DNA of 64,000 bases from Bacillus sp. Marseille-Q3570 (lineage in GTDB: Bacteria; Bacillota; Bacilli; Bacillales; Fictibacillaceae), in assembly GCF_946151055.1 (NCBI RefSeq), contig NZ_CAMGYZ010000002.1, forward strand, positions 1-64,000, in the 5' to 3' direction. This document shows positions 40,935 to 49,036 of this stretch, one piece after another (within the stretch, counting starts at the first letter, position 1; each line of letters opens with the position of its first letter). A model generated the notes under the pieces. It did no database searches. It worked only from the letters and a program-made list of their open reading frames with translations, and was not told the DNA's origin. The position numbers were made by a program, and so were the translations under genes.

Positions 40935-40966
40935 AAAAAAAGACTGATGTACGATCATCAGCCTTT
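40935..40966 (-). terminator. Terminator of the DinB-like gene
   Basis: GGCTGATG and CATCAGTC around six bases, then seven T's on the minus strand. Confidence 0.82.
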
Positions 40967-41010
40967 TGTACCTGCTAAAATATGTAAGTTCACGATTCCA
41001 TTTCCTCCGA

Positions 41011-41532
41011 TTATTTCAGGATTCCCAAATATTCTTCCCACGGACCGGCGTCTTCCCCATATCGCTTTGCCATCACTCGAACGATTTGGGAGATGTGCGT
41101 CAGATCATGGACAACCCATGTGGAAATCAATTCCCTTACCTTCACGACACCGAATGCTGGATGAGATCCTGTGACTTCCAGCTTCGACTCAGTGTCGATC
41201 AGTTTTTTGAGCCTTGTTATATTTTCGATTCGAATCGTTTTGAACTCTTCAAATTTCTTTTCCAACGTTCTTTCGGATTCTAAACTGAGGTGTGAGAATC
41301 GGTCAAATTCGGGAAATGGTTTACTCTCCCCTTCTTCAAGAATGAATTCCAGCCTCGGTATCCAATTGTTCTTCTCCCCCTCAATAAGGTGCTCGATCAC
41401 TTCAGAAGCATTCCAGGTGCCCTCACCTTCATTGCAATGCAGCCATCCATCAGATAATCCGGTTAAAAAATGCGCCAATGTTTGTGGCGTCCGCTCCAAC
41501 ACTTCAATCGCTTCCTGTAAATCAAAATTCAT
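41011..41532 (-). CDS. DinB-family metal-binding four-helix protein
   Basis: A 173-residue four-helix bundle. Metal ligands fit the DinB triad: His in [11 protein letters not shown] (about 48) and two His in [12 protein letters not shown] (about 140 and 144). Some family members are thiol-dependent transferases. The ATG at 41532 follows GGGAGGG by 8 nt. It stands alone on the minus strand, 144 bp after the BBE-type oxidase. Confidence 0.85.
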   Translation of the reverse strand: MNFDLQEAIEVLERTPQTLAHFLTGLSDGWLHCNEGEGTWNASEVIEHLIEGEKNNWIPRLEFILEEGESKPFPEFDRFSHLSLESERTLEKKFEEFKTIRIENITRLKKLIDTESKLEVTGSHPAFGVVKVRELISTWVVHDLTHISQIVRVMAKRYGEDAGPWEEYLGILK

Positions 41533-41646
41533 TTGGCTTGCCCTCCCTTTAAAATAGACGTACGCTTCTTCTGTTCTCATCATCTATTAGATAATTCAAT
41601 AAAAAGATTAGAAATTCCTTTGACAGAGGTATTGCGCATAAATAAA

Positions 41647-41670
41647 GGTTCTCTCTCAGGAGAGAGAACC
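41647..41670. terminator. Terminator of the FAD oxidase gene
   Basis: GGTTCTCTCTC pairs with GAGAGAGAACC around a tiny loop, 7 bp after the stop; TTTATT follows on the minus strand. Confidence 0.78.
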
Positions 41671-41676
41671 TCGATA

Positions 41677-43017
41677 TTACTTTTTGAACGGTGGGATACT
41701 TTGCTGGAAGCGAAAGACATTCGTCGGGTCCACCTTCGTTTTCACTTTTCTTAAGCGTTCGAAATTTTCTCCATAATAAGCGTTCGGCCAATCGTCAATT
41801 GATAAATCCGGCCAATTCACGTAATCCCCGTCCGTATATGGCGCAAGGCTTTTGCGCAAGGCCTTGACCCATTGAACATTCTTACTTGCCTCGCCTTCTG
41901 TTTTCCAGGTTGTATTATATTCCTGTGCGATAAGCGCCTTCCTGTGATAAAAAGCAGTTTCTGTTGGACGCACTTTTTGCACCGCACCGGTCAGAGCCTG
42001 TTGCCAGATTGCTGCCTCTTCATTGGGTGCATGTTCGAGAAAATGCTTCATGACTTTGATGCCTTTTTCAGTAATCGGTTGATAGGCAAAGGACCCCGAG
42101 CGTTTGAAATACGAAGGGACGTTACCTGCAGGATAATTGAAATAGTCGAATGCTTTGTTGAATGGGACAGATGCGATTTGCACCTTCCTTGGGTTTGTAT
42201 TTAGGACCAACGGTTTGATCAGCTTTTTGAGTTCGTCTTTTGAGCCCACATATTGCCCCTCAGCAAGGATCAGGTTCTGTTCTTTTGCGTGCAGCTCGAT
42301 CGACGACGTTAATTTTTCATCGGTATAAGGAGCCCAGTGCTGCCATTTGTCATACGCTTCTTCCAACTGTTCGAAGTCCCATTCGATGCGGAAAATGGAA
42401 ACGTCGCTAATCGGATGTGCACGGAACTTGAATTGAGTGACGATCCCGAAGTTCCCGCCACCGCCGCCGCAACAAGCCCAAAACAGCTCTCTGTTTTTCC
42501 ATCTGGTCGCCTCTACAATTTGGGCACTGCGGTCTCCTTTTGGAACGACGATTCGGACCCCAATCAGATTATCACAGGTCAACCCGAAAATCCGGGTCAA
42601 ATATCCGATGCCTCCGCCTAATGTCAATCCTGCAGCGCCGACACTGTATTCCGTGCCAGCAGGGATTGCAAGGCCGTGCTCCCAAAGGGTTTTGTATACA
42701 TGCCCTAGATCAGCGCCTCCTGCAATGACTGCAGTTTTTCTTAATGCATTGACCGAGATTTTGGTCATTTTGCTTAAATCGATGACAATCCCTTTATTCT
42801 GGATCGAAAAATTTTGATAACTATGTCTTCCGCTCCTTACACGGAAAGGGATTTCTTTTTCCCGTGCAAATCTCAGCGCATTCAGGACATCATTCTCTTC
42901 CTGGCAAAAAATGATCGCCCCGGGAAACTTGGATCTATATAGATTAAGATTTGTGCGGGCTTCTGGATAATCCGGATCCCCCGGCACCACAACCCGCCCC
43001 GTCAATTCAGTGGCCAT
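41677..43017 (-). CDS. FAD-linked oxidase, berberine-bridge type
   Basis: A 446-residue flavoenzyme. The N-terminal FAD-binding domain has VRSGRHSYQNFSI, whose His is the usual 8-alpha FAD attachment site (about residue 63). SVGAAGLTLGGGIGYLTRIFG (about 130-150) forms the second FAD loop. The Cys used for bicovalent attachment in many homologues (GxCPxVG) is absent: here the residues are GTEYSVG. The C-terminal BBE tail ends YYGENFERLRKVKTKVDPTNVF. Substrate (sugar or alcohol) unknown. Confidence 0.9.
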   Translation of the reverse strand: MATELTGRVVVPGDPDYPEARTNLNLYRSKFPGAIIFCQEENDVLNALRFAREKEIPFRVRSGRHSYQNFSIQNKGIVIDLSKMTKISVNALRKTAVIAGGADLGHVYKTLWEHGLAIPAGTEYSVGAAGLTLGGGIGYLTRIFGLTCDNLIGVRIVVPKGDRSAQIVEATRWKNRELFWACCGGGGGNFGIVTQFKFRAHPISDVSIFRIEWDFEQLEEAYDKWQHWAPYTDEKLTSSIELHAKEQNLILAEGQYVGSKDELKKLIKPLVLNTNPRKVQIASVPFNKAFDYFNYPAGNVPSYFKRSGSFAYQPITEKGIKVMKHFLEHAPNEEAAIWQQALTGAVQKVRPTETAFYHRKALIAQEYNTTWKTEGEASKNVQWVKALRKSLAPYTDGDYVNWPDLSIDDWPNAYYGENFERLRKVKTKVDPTNVFRFQQSIPPFKK

Positions 43018-43135
43018 CCTCTCTCTCCTTTAACTTGTCTTACAGCAGTATATGAGACAGGTTCAGGTGATGAAACGGCGGAATTGAGGGAGATTGAAAA
43101 TGGGCAAAAGAAAACTTGGTAGCGCACGCTGAGCC

Positions 43136-43200
43136 TTAGTTCCTCGAAAAAGCAATCGCTTTTCCTTCGTGCGGTGTATTGCTTCCGAAGCTACTAGCTT
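43136..43200. repeat. Degenerate intergenic element, copy 2
   Basis: GCTGAGCCTTAGTTCCTCGA then AAAAGCAATCGCTTTTCC, matching in part the segments at 40880 and 55733. Confidence 0.3.
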
Positions 43201-43231
43201 GTACGCTTAGATTGAAGAAAATTTTTAAATG

Positions 43232-43261
43232 AAAAAAAGACATTGCCTTATTTCGGCAATG
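43232..43261 (-). terminator. Terminator of the ECF sigma operon
   Basis: GGCATTGCC and GGCAATG-type arms around six bases, then seven T's on the minus strand, 13 bp after the stop. Confidence 0.85.
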
Positions 43262-43273
43262 CCCTGGCATACG

Positions 43274-44158
43274 TTATTTCAATTGCATATGTTCGTTTAA
43301 AGACCTGAGTTTATCAGGATTTGCCACAAGGTAGATATCATTGATCTTTCCTTCCTCAAATGTAAAGGAAACGACATTTAGCACTTGACCTTCAAGCGTT
43401 ACGATGATCCCTGGGAATCCATTGATCATTTTATGATGAAAAACATAATCCCCAGGAAACTTCTGCATAATACCGAAGAAAAACTGAGTGATCCTCTCGG
43501 CAGTGTAGATTGGCTTAACAGCTGCCTTCACTTTGCCTCCGCCATCAGAATAGAAGGTGGCATCCTTTTTCAGCACTTGCAGCATCTCGGAAATATTGCC
43601 AGTATTCAATGCCTGCAAGAATCTTTCAACGATATTTCCCAGTTGTTTCGAGTCTTTCTGGAATGATTCCGGTTCATGCCCGAGACTTTTTTTCGCCCTG
43701 TGAAAGATCTGTCGGCAGTTGGTACTGTTTTTATCTACAATGTCTGAGATTTCATCGTATTCATACTGGAAAACTTCTCTAAGAAGGAAGACGGCACGCT
43801 CCACCTCTGACAATTGTTCCAAAAGCATCATATAAGCAGTCGATATCGACTCTTTCATAAAATACGAACCTGCTGGATCGGCTCCATAGTCTTCCACAAT
43901 CGGTTCTGGCAGCCATGGACCAACATACGTTTCTTTTTGATGAACAGAAGATCGCAATTGATCGATACAACGGTTGGTTGTCATTTTACAGAGATAGGAT
44001 TTCACGTTGGTGATGGATTCGCGATCCTGGTGTTTTTCAAATGTAATGAACGTATCCTGGACGATATCTTCTGCATCCATCACACTGCCCAACATCCTGT
44101 AGGCGAGTGAAAAGAGTAATGGCTTATATTCTTGATAAAGCTGTTCAATCTCGTTCAT
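43274..44158 (-). CDS. ECF41-type sigma factor with SnoaL-like C-terminus
   Basis: A 294-residue sigma factor. Region 2 (FSLAYRMLGSVMDAEDIVQDTFI) and region 4 (LSEVERAVFLLREVFQYEYDEIS) lie in residues 1-165. They are followed by a NTF2/SnoaL-type domain (about 180-290, FLQALNTGNISEMLQVLKKDATFYSDGGGK). That fused domain replaces an anti-sigma factor in the ECF41 group. It overlaps the oxidoreductase gene by 4 bp (ATGA). A matching ECF41 promoter precedes the operon, so autoregulation is expected. Confidence 0.92.
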   Translation of the reverse strand: MNEIEQLYQEYKPLLFSLAYRMLGSVMDAEDIVQDTFITFEKHQDRESITNVKSYLCKMTTNRCIDQLRSSVHQKETYVGPWLPEPIVEDYGADPAGSYFMKESISTAYMMLLEQLSEVERAVFLLREVFQYEYDEISDIVDKNSTNCRQIFHRAKKSLGHEPESFQKDSKQLGNIVERFLQALNTGNISEMLQVLKKDATFYSDGGGKVKAAVKPIYTAERITQFFFGIMQKFPGDYVFHHKMINGFPGIIVTLEGQVLNVVSFTFEEGKINDIYLVANPDKLRSLNEHMQLK

Positions 44159-45444
44159 ATCAACACCCTGTTTCTTTTTAAAATATGGGAAGCTGCACGT
44201 TTCGCACTTGCTAGAGATGCATCGACCAATAATTCCTCATCTCCCACCCAATCTCCTGCCACATACAAGCCCTTTATCTCCGAAACATCGGGACCTGGTA
44301 CTACGCTTCGATTTATATGCGGGAAGTTGTGGGTGACCGCAATGTCCGGCAAGTACTGTTGCTCTTTCACTTCTCCACGCCATCCGGGCTGGATCAAGTC
44401 CATGCTTTTTTCCATTAAGGATTTGCTCGTCTGGATACACGTTTTACGGTCTTTTGTCAGGTCATGATAGTTGACCAGGGAGACGACCGTCGTGTTATCC
44501 TCACTTAGCTTTGCGGTCCGGGATTGATTGGTAAAAAGGATGGGAATATCAAGCCCGATGACAAACTGATGATTTTTGTCTGGAAGCGTCCTTAAACCAA
44601 GATCATAGCAGGAAGCGGTGGCTGGGATCGCTTCTTTTCGCCACTGATCCAGGGATGTATTTTCAACATGTGGTACTAGGCGGCACGCTTCATTCGGCGG
44701 TGTGGTGATGATCACATTTTCGACTTCGTACGCTACTTTATTTGAGCCGATTACACGTTGGACTTGCCCCTCATGTTCAATTTTCTCAACCTTCATGGCG
44801 TTGAGAAGTTCAACCCCAGCTTTTTCAGCCGTTGACCTCAGTTCTGTCACGATGGTCGCCCAGCCCTTATCAATATAGAGCACACCTTCTTTGAACGCCC
44901 GCTGCATTTGCCTTAATACCGGACGCGCCAACTGAAGACTGGGGGCATGGGTTTGGGTTGCTGTTCTGCAGAATGCGTAAAAGAAATGACGGATCATCGG
45001 GTTGCGGATTTCCCGTTCCGCCCAATCTTGGATGCTTTCTTTTTCCACTGCTTCCACATTCATTCTACTGAGTTGTGCCATCATTTGTACTAATTGGATT
45101 TTTTCGATTCCGTTCAAGAATTGCTTTGAAAATATTGTGCGAAAACTCATCGGAACGTGATAGACGTGATTTTTCCAAATCGCCTGTGCTGAATCTGTTG
45201 TAGGTTGCGCCCCTTTTATCGTGATGCCCAGTTCATTGAAAATCCGCATTGCCTCTCCACCTTTATAGAGGGCATGGGCACCGAGATTCATGTACACGCC
45301 ATTTTTGTTGATGGTTTGAGATCGCCCTCCAAATTCAGGGGATTTTTCGAACAAAATTACACGCTGACCTTCATTGGCGAGCATGATCGCCGCCGTCAAT
45401 CCTGCAACACCGCCTCCTATAATCGCAACATCATAGCTTTCCAT
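44155..45444 (-). CDS. FAD-dependent amine oxidase/phytoene desaturase-like oxidoreductase
   Basis: A 429-residue flavoprotein. The Rossmann motif is VAIIGGGVAGLTAAIMLANEG (residues 5-25), then LFEKSPEFGGRS (about 31-42). The C-terminal FAD loop is GLYVAGDWVGDEELLVDASLAS (about 390-411). It is the partner gene of the ECF41 sigma factor, translationally coupled by ATGA overlap. In ECF41 loci the partner is commonly an oxidoreductase, so it is the likely regulon output. Substrate unknown. Confidence 0.9.
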   Translation of the reverse strand: MESYDVAIIGGGVAGLTAAIMLANEGQRVILFEKSPEFGGRSQTINKNGVYMNLGAHALYKGGEAMRIFNELGITIKGAQPTTDSAQAIWKNHVYHVPMSFRTIFSKQFLNGIEKIQLVQMMAQLSRMNVEAVEKESIQDWAEREIRNPMIRHFFYAFCRTATQTHAPSLQLARPVLRQMQRAFKEGVLYIDKGWATIVTELRSTAEKAGVELLNAMKVEKIEHEGQVQRVIGSNKVAYEVENVIITTPPNEACRLVPHVENTSLDQWRKEAIPATASCYDLGLRTLPDKNHQFVIGLDIPILFTNQSRTAKLSEDNTTVVSLVNYHDLTKDRKTCIQTSKSLMEKSMDLIQPGWRGEVKEQQYLPDIAVTHNFPHINRSVVPGPDVSEIKGLYVAGDWVGDEELLVDASLASAKRAASHILKRNRVLI

Positions 45445-45473
45445 TTGAACCCTCCTATCCTATTCATGAACAT

Positions 45474-45500
45474 GACGGAAAAAGGGTTTGATTTGTGACA
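45474..45500 (-). promoter_or_regulatory. ECF41-type promoter
   Basis: On the minus strand TGTCACA (45500-45494), 16 bases, then CGTC (45477-45474). This equals the published ECF41 consensus TGTCACA-N16-CGTC and lies 30 bp upstream of the oxidoreductase-sigma operon. Confidence 0.9.
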
Positions 45501-45541
45501 TTATGATACTATTATGTAAAAGAAGAAAGGGGAGATGTGTA

Positions 45542-46453
45542 TTGATCTTAAAGCAACGCGAAGAATCACTGGAATTGAAGATTATGAGATTCCTTCGGAG
45601 TCGAATGCATCTATCAGCTGAAGATGAACTATATTGTTACAATCTTGAAAAGGGCTATGAAGGAGAGCTGAAGTTTGATGAACGGCTCGAGGAACTTTTG
45701 CCAGGACGGCTGGCCCTGAATGATTTATTATTGGAGCACCGAAACACGCTTTTTCAAAACGATTCCTTATTGCTCTCTTCAGGTAAGAATTATCTTTTTG
45801 AAGTGAAAAACTTCGAAGGTGACTTTTATGTGGATGGGGACAGATGGTGTTCTACTGGCGGAACTGAAATAAAGAATCCGCTGTTTCAATTGAAACGGAA
45901 TGAATCGTTGTTACGACAGCTTTTAAAAGCACTGGGTTGCAATATGCCTGTTGAAGCTTATCTTGTTTTCATTAACCCCGAATTCCACCTCTCCCAGGCA
46001 CCCCTTGATTCGCAAATCATTTTTCCTGCTCAACTTAATCGTTTTTTGGACAAAATCAAGAAACAACCCTCTAATGTGAAGAATGCCTACTCCGCGCTTG
46101 CTGAACAACTGTTGTCTCTTCATGTGACCGATCCCCCGAATTTCCGATTACCCGAATACCAATATGATGAACTGAAGAAAGGGATTTATTGTCCGAAGTG
46201 TTTTAGGTTTTATGAACAACAGAATACTAGGCTCTACTTATTTTGTAAAAGATGTGTGGAAAAAGAAGATTATGAAACTGCGGTTCTAAGAACTGTAAAA
46301 GAGTTCAAGCTCCTTTTTCCCGAAGAGAAGATTACGACGAATCGAATGTATGAGTGGTGTTTTGGTATTTATTCTAAACAAACCATGAGGAAGATACTAC
46401 ATAACAACTATAAGCTAAACGGACATGGAAAATACTCTTATTTTGATGAATAA
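45542..46453 (+). CDS. NERD (nuclease-related) domain protein
   Basis: A 303-residue protein. The N-terminal NERD domain (about 40-150) contains GYEGELKFDERL and YLFEVKNFEGDFYVDGDRW, the D-ExK-like core of restriction-type nucleases. A C-terminal zinc ribbon follows (YCPKCFRFYEQQ, then LFCKRC, about 220-245). DNA or RNA processing is plausible but unproven. The TTG at 45542 follows AAAGGGGAG by 7 nt. The 52-bp array begins directly after its stop codon. Confidence 0.82.
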   Translation: MILKQREESLELKIMRFLRSRMHLSAEDELYCYNLEKGYEGELKFDERLEELLPGRLALNDLLLEHRNTLFQNDSLLLSSGKNYLFEVKNFEGDFYVDGDRWCSTGGTEIKNPLFQLKRNESLLRQLLKALGCNMPVEAYLVFINPEFHLSQAPLDSQIIFPAQLNRFLDKIKKQPSNVKNAYSALAEQLLSLHVTDPPNFRLPEYQYDELKKGIYCPKCFRFYEQQNTRLYLFCKRCVEKEDYETAVLRTVKEFKLLFPEEKITTNRMYEWCFGIYSKQTMRKILHNNYKLNGHGKYSYFDE

Positions 46454-46454
46454 C

Positions 46455-46876
46455 ATTCTTTCTCGAGCACGCCAATACCCATGTTTCCTGTTTTGATCAC
46501 TTAATGGAGCCTTCATGAGCATACCTAATCCGCTGTTTCTGGTTTTGATCACTTCATGGAGCCTTCATGAGCATACCTAATCCGCTGTTTCCTGTTTTGA
46601 TCACTTCATGGAGCTTTCATGAGCATACCTATTCCGCTGTTTCCTGTTTTGATCACTTCATGGAGCCTTCATGAGCATACCTATTCCGCTGTTTCCTGTT
46701 TTTATCACTTCATGGAGCCTTCATGAGCATACCTAATCCGCTGTTTCTGGTTTTGATCACTTCATGGAGCCTTCATGAGCATACCTAATCCGCTCTTTCC
46801 CATTTTAATCACTTAATGAAGCATATATGAGTCATTTAACTCGAGTTTTACCCATTATAGTGCTTCATGAATACAC
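46455..46876. repeat. 52-bp tandem repeat array, eight units (array 2)
   Basis: The core CATGAGCATACC starts at 46462 (degenerate), 46514, 46566, 46618, 46670, 46722, 46774 and 46826 (degenerate): a strict 52-bp step. Units contain CCGCTGTTTCCTGTTTTGAT and two TTCATG direct repeats (CTTCATGGAGC, CTTCATGAGC). The sequence is unrelated to array 1 except for CGCTGTTTYC, but period and unit count are identical. Confidence 0.95.
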
Positions 46877-46883
46877 CCTCATC

Positions 46884-46914
46884 AAAAAAACCGAGAGGAC
46901 TTCTCCCCTCAGTT
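46884..46914 (-). terminator. Terminator of the FusB-like gene
   Basis: AACTGAGGGG and CCTCTCGGTT pair with one wobble, overlapping the stop codon, then seven T's on the minus strand. Confidence 0.82.
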
Positions 46915-47559
46915 TTTCAGCAGTTCCACAAAGTCATCTAGTCTTTTTTTGTTCGTGAGGTTGTGGTTGCAAGTGTGGCTATCCTGACAGATGTAGTTGC
47001 CTCTGCTAAGATAGGTTTCTTTTCCGCTTCTCACTTTACACATGAACAGGCCGACTTCTTCATACTCGCCACACAATGTGCATATGCTTTTCCGATGGCT
47101 CTCCTGGAATGTTCCAGACAGCCCTTTCAGTCTCCCATCAAGCTCAACAACAAGATACTTCCGGTTGGAATGAATATCATACCAGCCTATATAGGATATC
47201 TCTTTAAAATCGATTTCCTCAAGCGATGGCATCTTCAGTTTTTTTGCCTTCGGGAACAACTTCTGAACCGTTTTTTCCGTAATATTACGAAATGGAATCA
47301 CGTAGGCACTTAGTTCGTCTAGAAACTCCTCGGCTTCTGTTGCTTTTTCGATTTCCAGCATTCGGTTGAGGAGTGGCTCCACTTTTTTATCAATCGAAGA
47401 AAAAAGGTTCAATGACTTTTCTAATGAGCCATATTTCAAAGCCTTCAGGACATCCTGGTCTTTAACAGATGCATGCGCCTCCACTAAATACCGGACTTGT
47501 GCCTTTATAAAGTTGAATTGATCAGGTCTCATGAATGGCTCTATATTTTTTTCGTTCAT
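46909..47559 (-). CDS. FusB/FusC-type elongation factor G-binding protein
   Basis: A 216-residue cytosolic protein. The N-terminal helical bundle (MRPDQFNFIKAQVRYLVEAH) and the C-terminal treble-clef zinc finger (about 160-205: ICTLCGEYEEV, then ICQDSHTCNHNL) match FusB/FusC. Those bind EF-G and free it from fusidic-acid-stalled ribosomes. Chromosomal homologues in bacilli can give low-level resistance. The upstream leader peptide and hairpin masking its AAGGAG site suggest induction when translation stalls. Confidence 0.9.
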   Translation of the reverse strand: MNEKNIEPFMRPDQFNFIKAQVRYLVEAHASVKDQDVLKALKYGSLEKSLNLFSSIDKKVEPLLNRMLEIEKATEAEEFLDELSAYVIPFRNITEKTVQKLFPKAKKLKMPSLEEIDFKEISYIGWYDIHSNRKYLVVELDGRLKGLSGTFQESHRKSICTLCGEYEEVGLFMCKVRSGKETYLSRGNYICQDSHTCNHNLTNKKRLDDFVELLKN

Positions 47560-47571
47560 TTCAGTTCAGCT

Positions 47572-47649
47572 CCTTATTTTTCAATCCGTTTATAAAATAA
47601 GGTGCAAAACCATGTTATCAGAACTCAGGCGATTAGTTCATGGTCCACC
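47572..47649 (-). promoter_or_regulatory. Translational attenuator of the FusB-like gene
   Basis: Hairpin A: CCTTATTTT (47602-47594) pairs with AAAATAAGG (47580-47572), which contains the start of the AAGGAG site. Hairpin B: GGTGGACCATG at the leader end (47649-47639) pairs with CATGG and CACC at 47614-47601. The two share bases at 47601-47602. Confidence 0.7.
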
Positions 47650-47731
47650 CCATACAAAGTATCGCCTTTCCCATAACAGGCTTTGCATGAGACGCCGCAA
47701 ATTCTGGCAAATGAATAATGCTGTTCGCCAT
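47633..47731 (-). CDS. 32-residue leader peptide of the FusB-like gene
   Basis: A 32-codon gene with an excellent ribosome site (AGGAGGTGG, 6 nt before ATG). It ends 74 bp before the FusB-like ATG and its last codons (GWTMN) lie in hairpin B. No transmembrane or signal features. Position, size and the following SD-masking hairpin match leader peptides that sense translation inhibitors. Confidence 0.7.
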   Translation of the reverse strand: MANSIIHLPEFAASHAKPVMGKAILCMGWTMN

Positions 47732-48111
47732 TGTTTACCACCTCCTAATTAAACCACATTATACAATTCCAAATTGAAAAATGGAAACTCCAAAAACGGA
47801 AACTTGAGGCGGATGACCCTTCCCTTCTTAAAACTATACCCTTTATGCTGATTCGAAAGCTGGGAAATGCTCCGCAGTGGAGTGCCCGACATACCATAAT
47901 GGAAAATCCAAAAAGTCAGTCAAATTGGCTTTATAATAAAGGACCCTCGAAATTTGAATATGGGAATACAAATCTATTAGAAAACATCTCGGCAATACGG
48001 TTACTTTTTCTATACTGATCCAAAATTATAAAGCGATTATCTTTTATTTATTACCATTTTTTTATAAAGTGGAATCAAGGAAACTTGAATGAAATGATTG
48101 GAGGAATCGAA
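47732..48111. other. Intergenic region with no supported gene
   Basis: 380 bp between the divergent FusB leader and the N-acetyltransferase gene. It should contain both promoters; I see no convincing open frame, dyad or RNA motif. Confidence 0.5.
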
Positions 48112-48885
48112 GTGGAAGCGTTATTCCGAAAAAGGATTGGGTTGCCTGAAGATGAACCGGTCACTTTCGAAAAACTTGATGAAATACTCGAAAAAACTGC
48201 AAGGACGATCCCTTTTGAAAACATGCGGATCATGAATCAGGAGACATTTGATATCACGAATGAATCTTTAATCGATAAAATGCTGGCCAGAAATGAAGGC
48301 GGACTGTGTTACGAATTGAATGGACTTCTGTATCTATTTCTTCTTGAAAATGGGTTCGATGTGACACTGGTGCGGGGAGACGTATTCAATAACGAAATTG
48401 GTGAATGGACGAAGCTCGGAAGGACTCATGTGGCGATCATCCTCCATCACGAAGGCCAGGATTATATTGTCGATACCGGATTCGGGGGAAATCTCCCCTT
48501 AAAGCCTGTACCGATGAAAGGCGAGGTGGTGACTTCATCCAATGGCCAATTCAAAGTCGAAGCCTCTGAGAATGAGTATGGCGATTATGTTCTTATGTTG
48601 AAACTTGCCGATAAAGACAAAGACTGGAGGATTGGACACGTCATCGACTCCAAAAAGCCTGTTACGAATTTGAGTGAATTCAATGAAATTCAAAAAGTGC
48701 TCATCGAAAATGAGAGATCCCCCTTCAACAAAGGCCCGATCCTCATGAAATTCACAGACAACGGAACCGTATCATTGACAGATAAGACGCTTACACGCTG
48801 GATCGATGGAAAGCAACATAAAGAAAATATAACGGAAACAGCCTTCAAAGAATACGTCAAGAATATTTTCGGCATCATCTATTAA
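48112..48885 (+). CDS. Arylamine N-acetyltransferase
   Basis: A 257-residue enzyme. The catalytic triad is visible: Cys in EGGLCYELN (about 66), His in GRTHVAIIL (about 107) and Asp in YIVDTGFGG (about 122). It acetylates arylamines and hydrazines from acetyl-CoA. The GTG at 48112 follows GGAGG by 6-7 nt and gives the normal family start (ALFRKRIGLPEDE); an upstream TTG is rejected. Single gene. Confidence 0.92.
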   Translation: MEALFRKRIGLPEDEPVTFEKLDEILEKTARTIPFENMRIMNQETFDITNESLIDKMLARNEGGLCYELNGLLYLFLLENGFDVTLVRGDVFNNEIGEWTKLGRTHVAIILHHEGQDYIVDTGFGGNLPLKPVPMKGEVVTSSNGQFKVEASENEYGDYVLMLKLADKDKDWRIGHVIDSKKPVTNLSEFNEIQKVLIENERSPFNKGPILMKFTDNGTVSLTDKTLTRWIDGKQHKENITETAFKEYVKNIFGIIY

Positions 48886-49036
48886 ATCTGAAATCAATTC
48901 GCAGACTATCTCCCTTTTCTTTGGCTTTCTACACTCTTCTTCTAATTTTTACAATTTTCTAACATTGGCTTTATACTCATTTGCTACGTTTGTAGCGTAT
49001 CCGATGAAAGAAAAATTACCGAAGGAGGAGTTACAA

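Noticed and set aside
16465-46876. CRISPR array in the periodic regions
   Set aside because: Units are contiguous with no unique spacers between them, and no cas gene is present.
47732-48111. Additional small gene in the 380-bp gap
   Set aside because: No open frame with a ribosome site was convincing on either strand.
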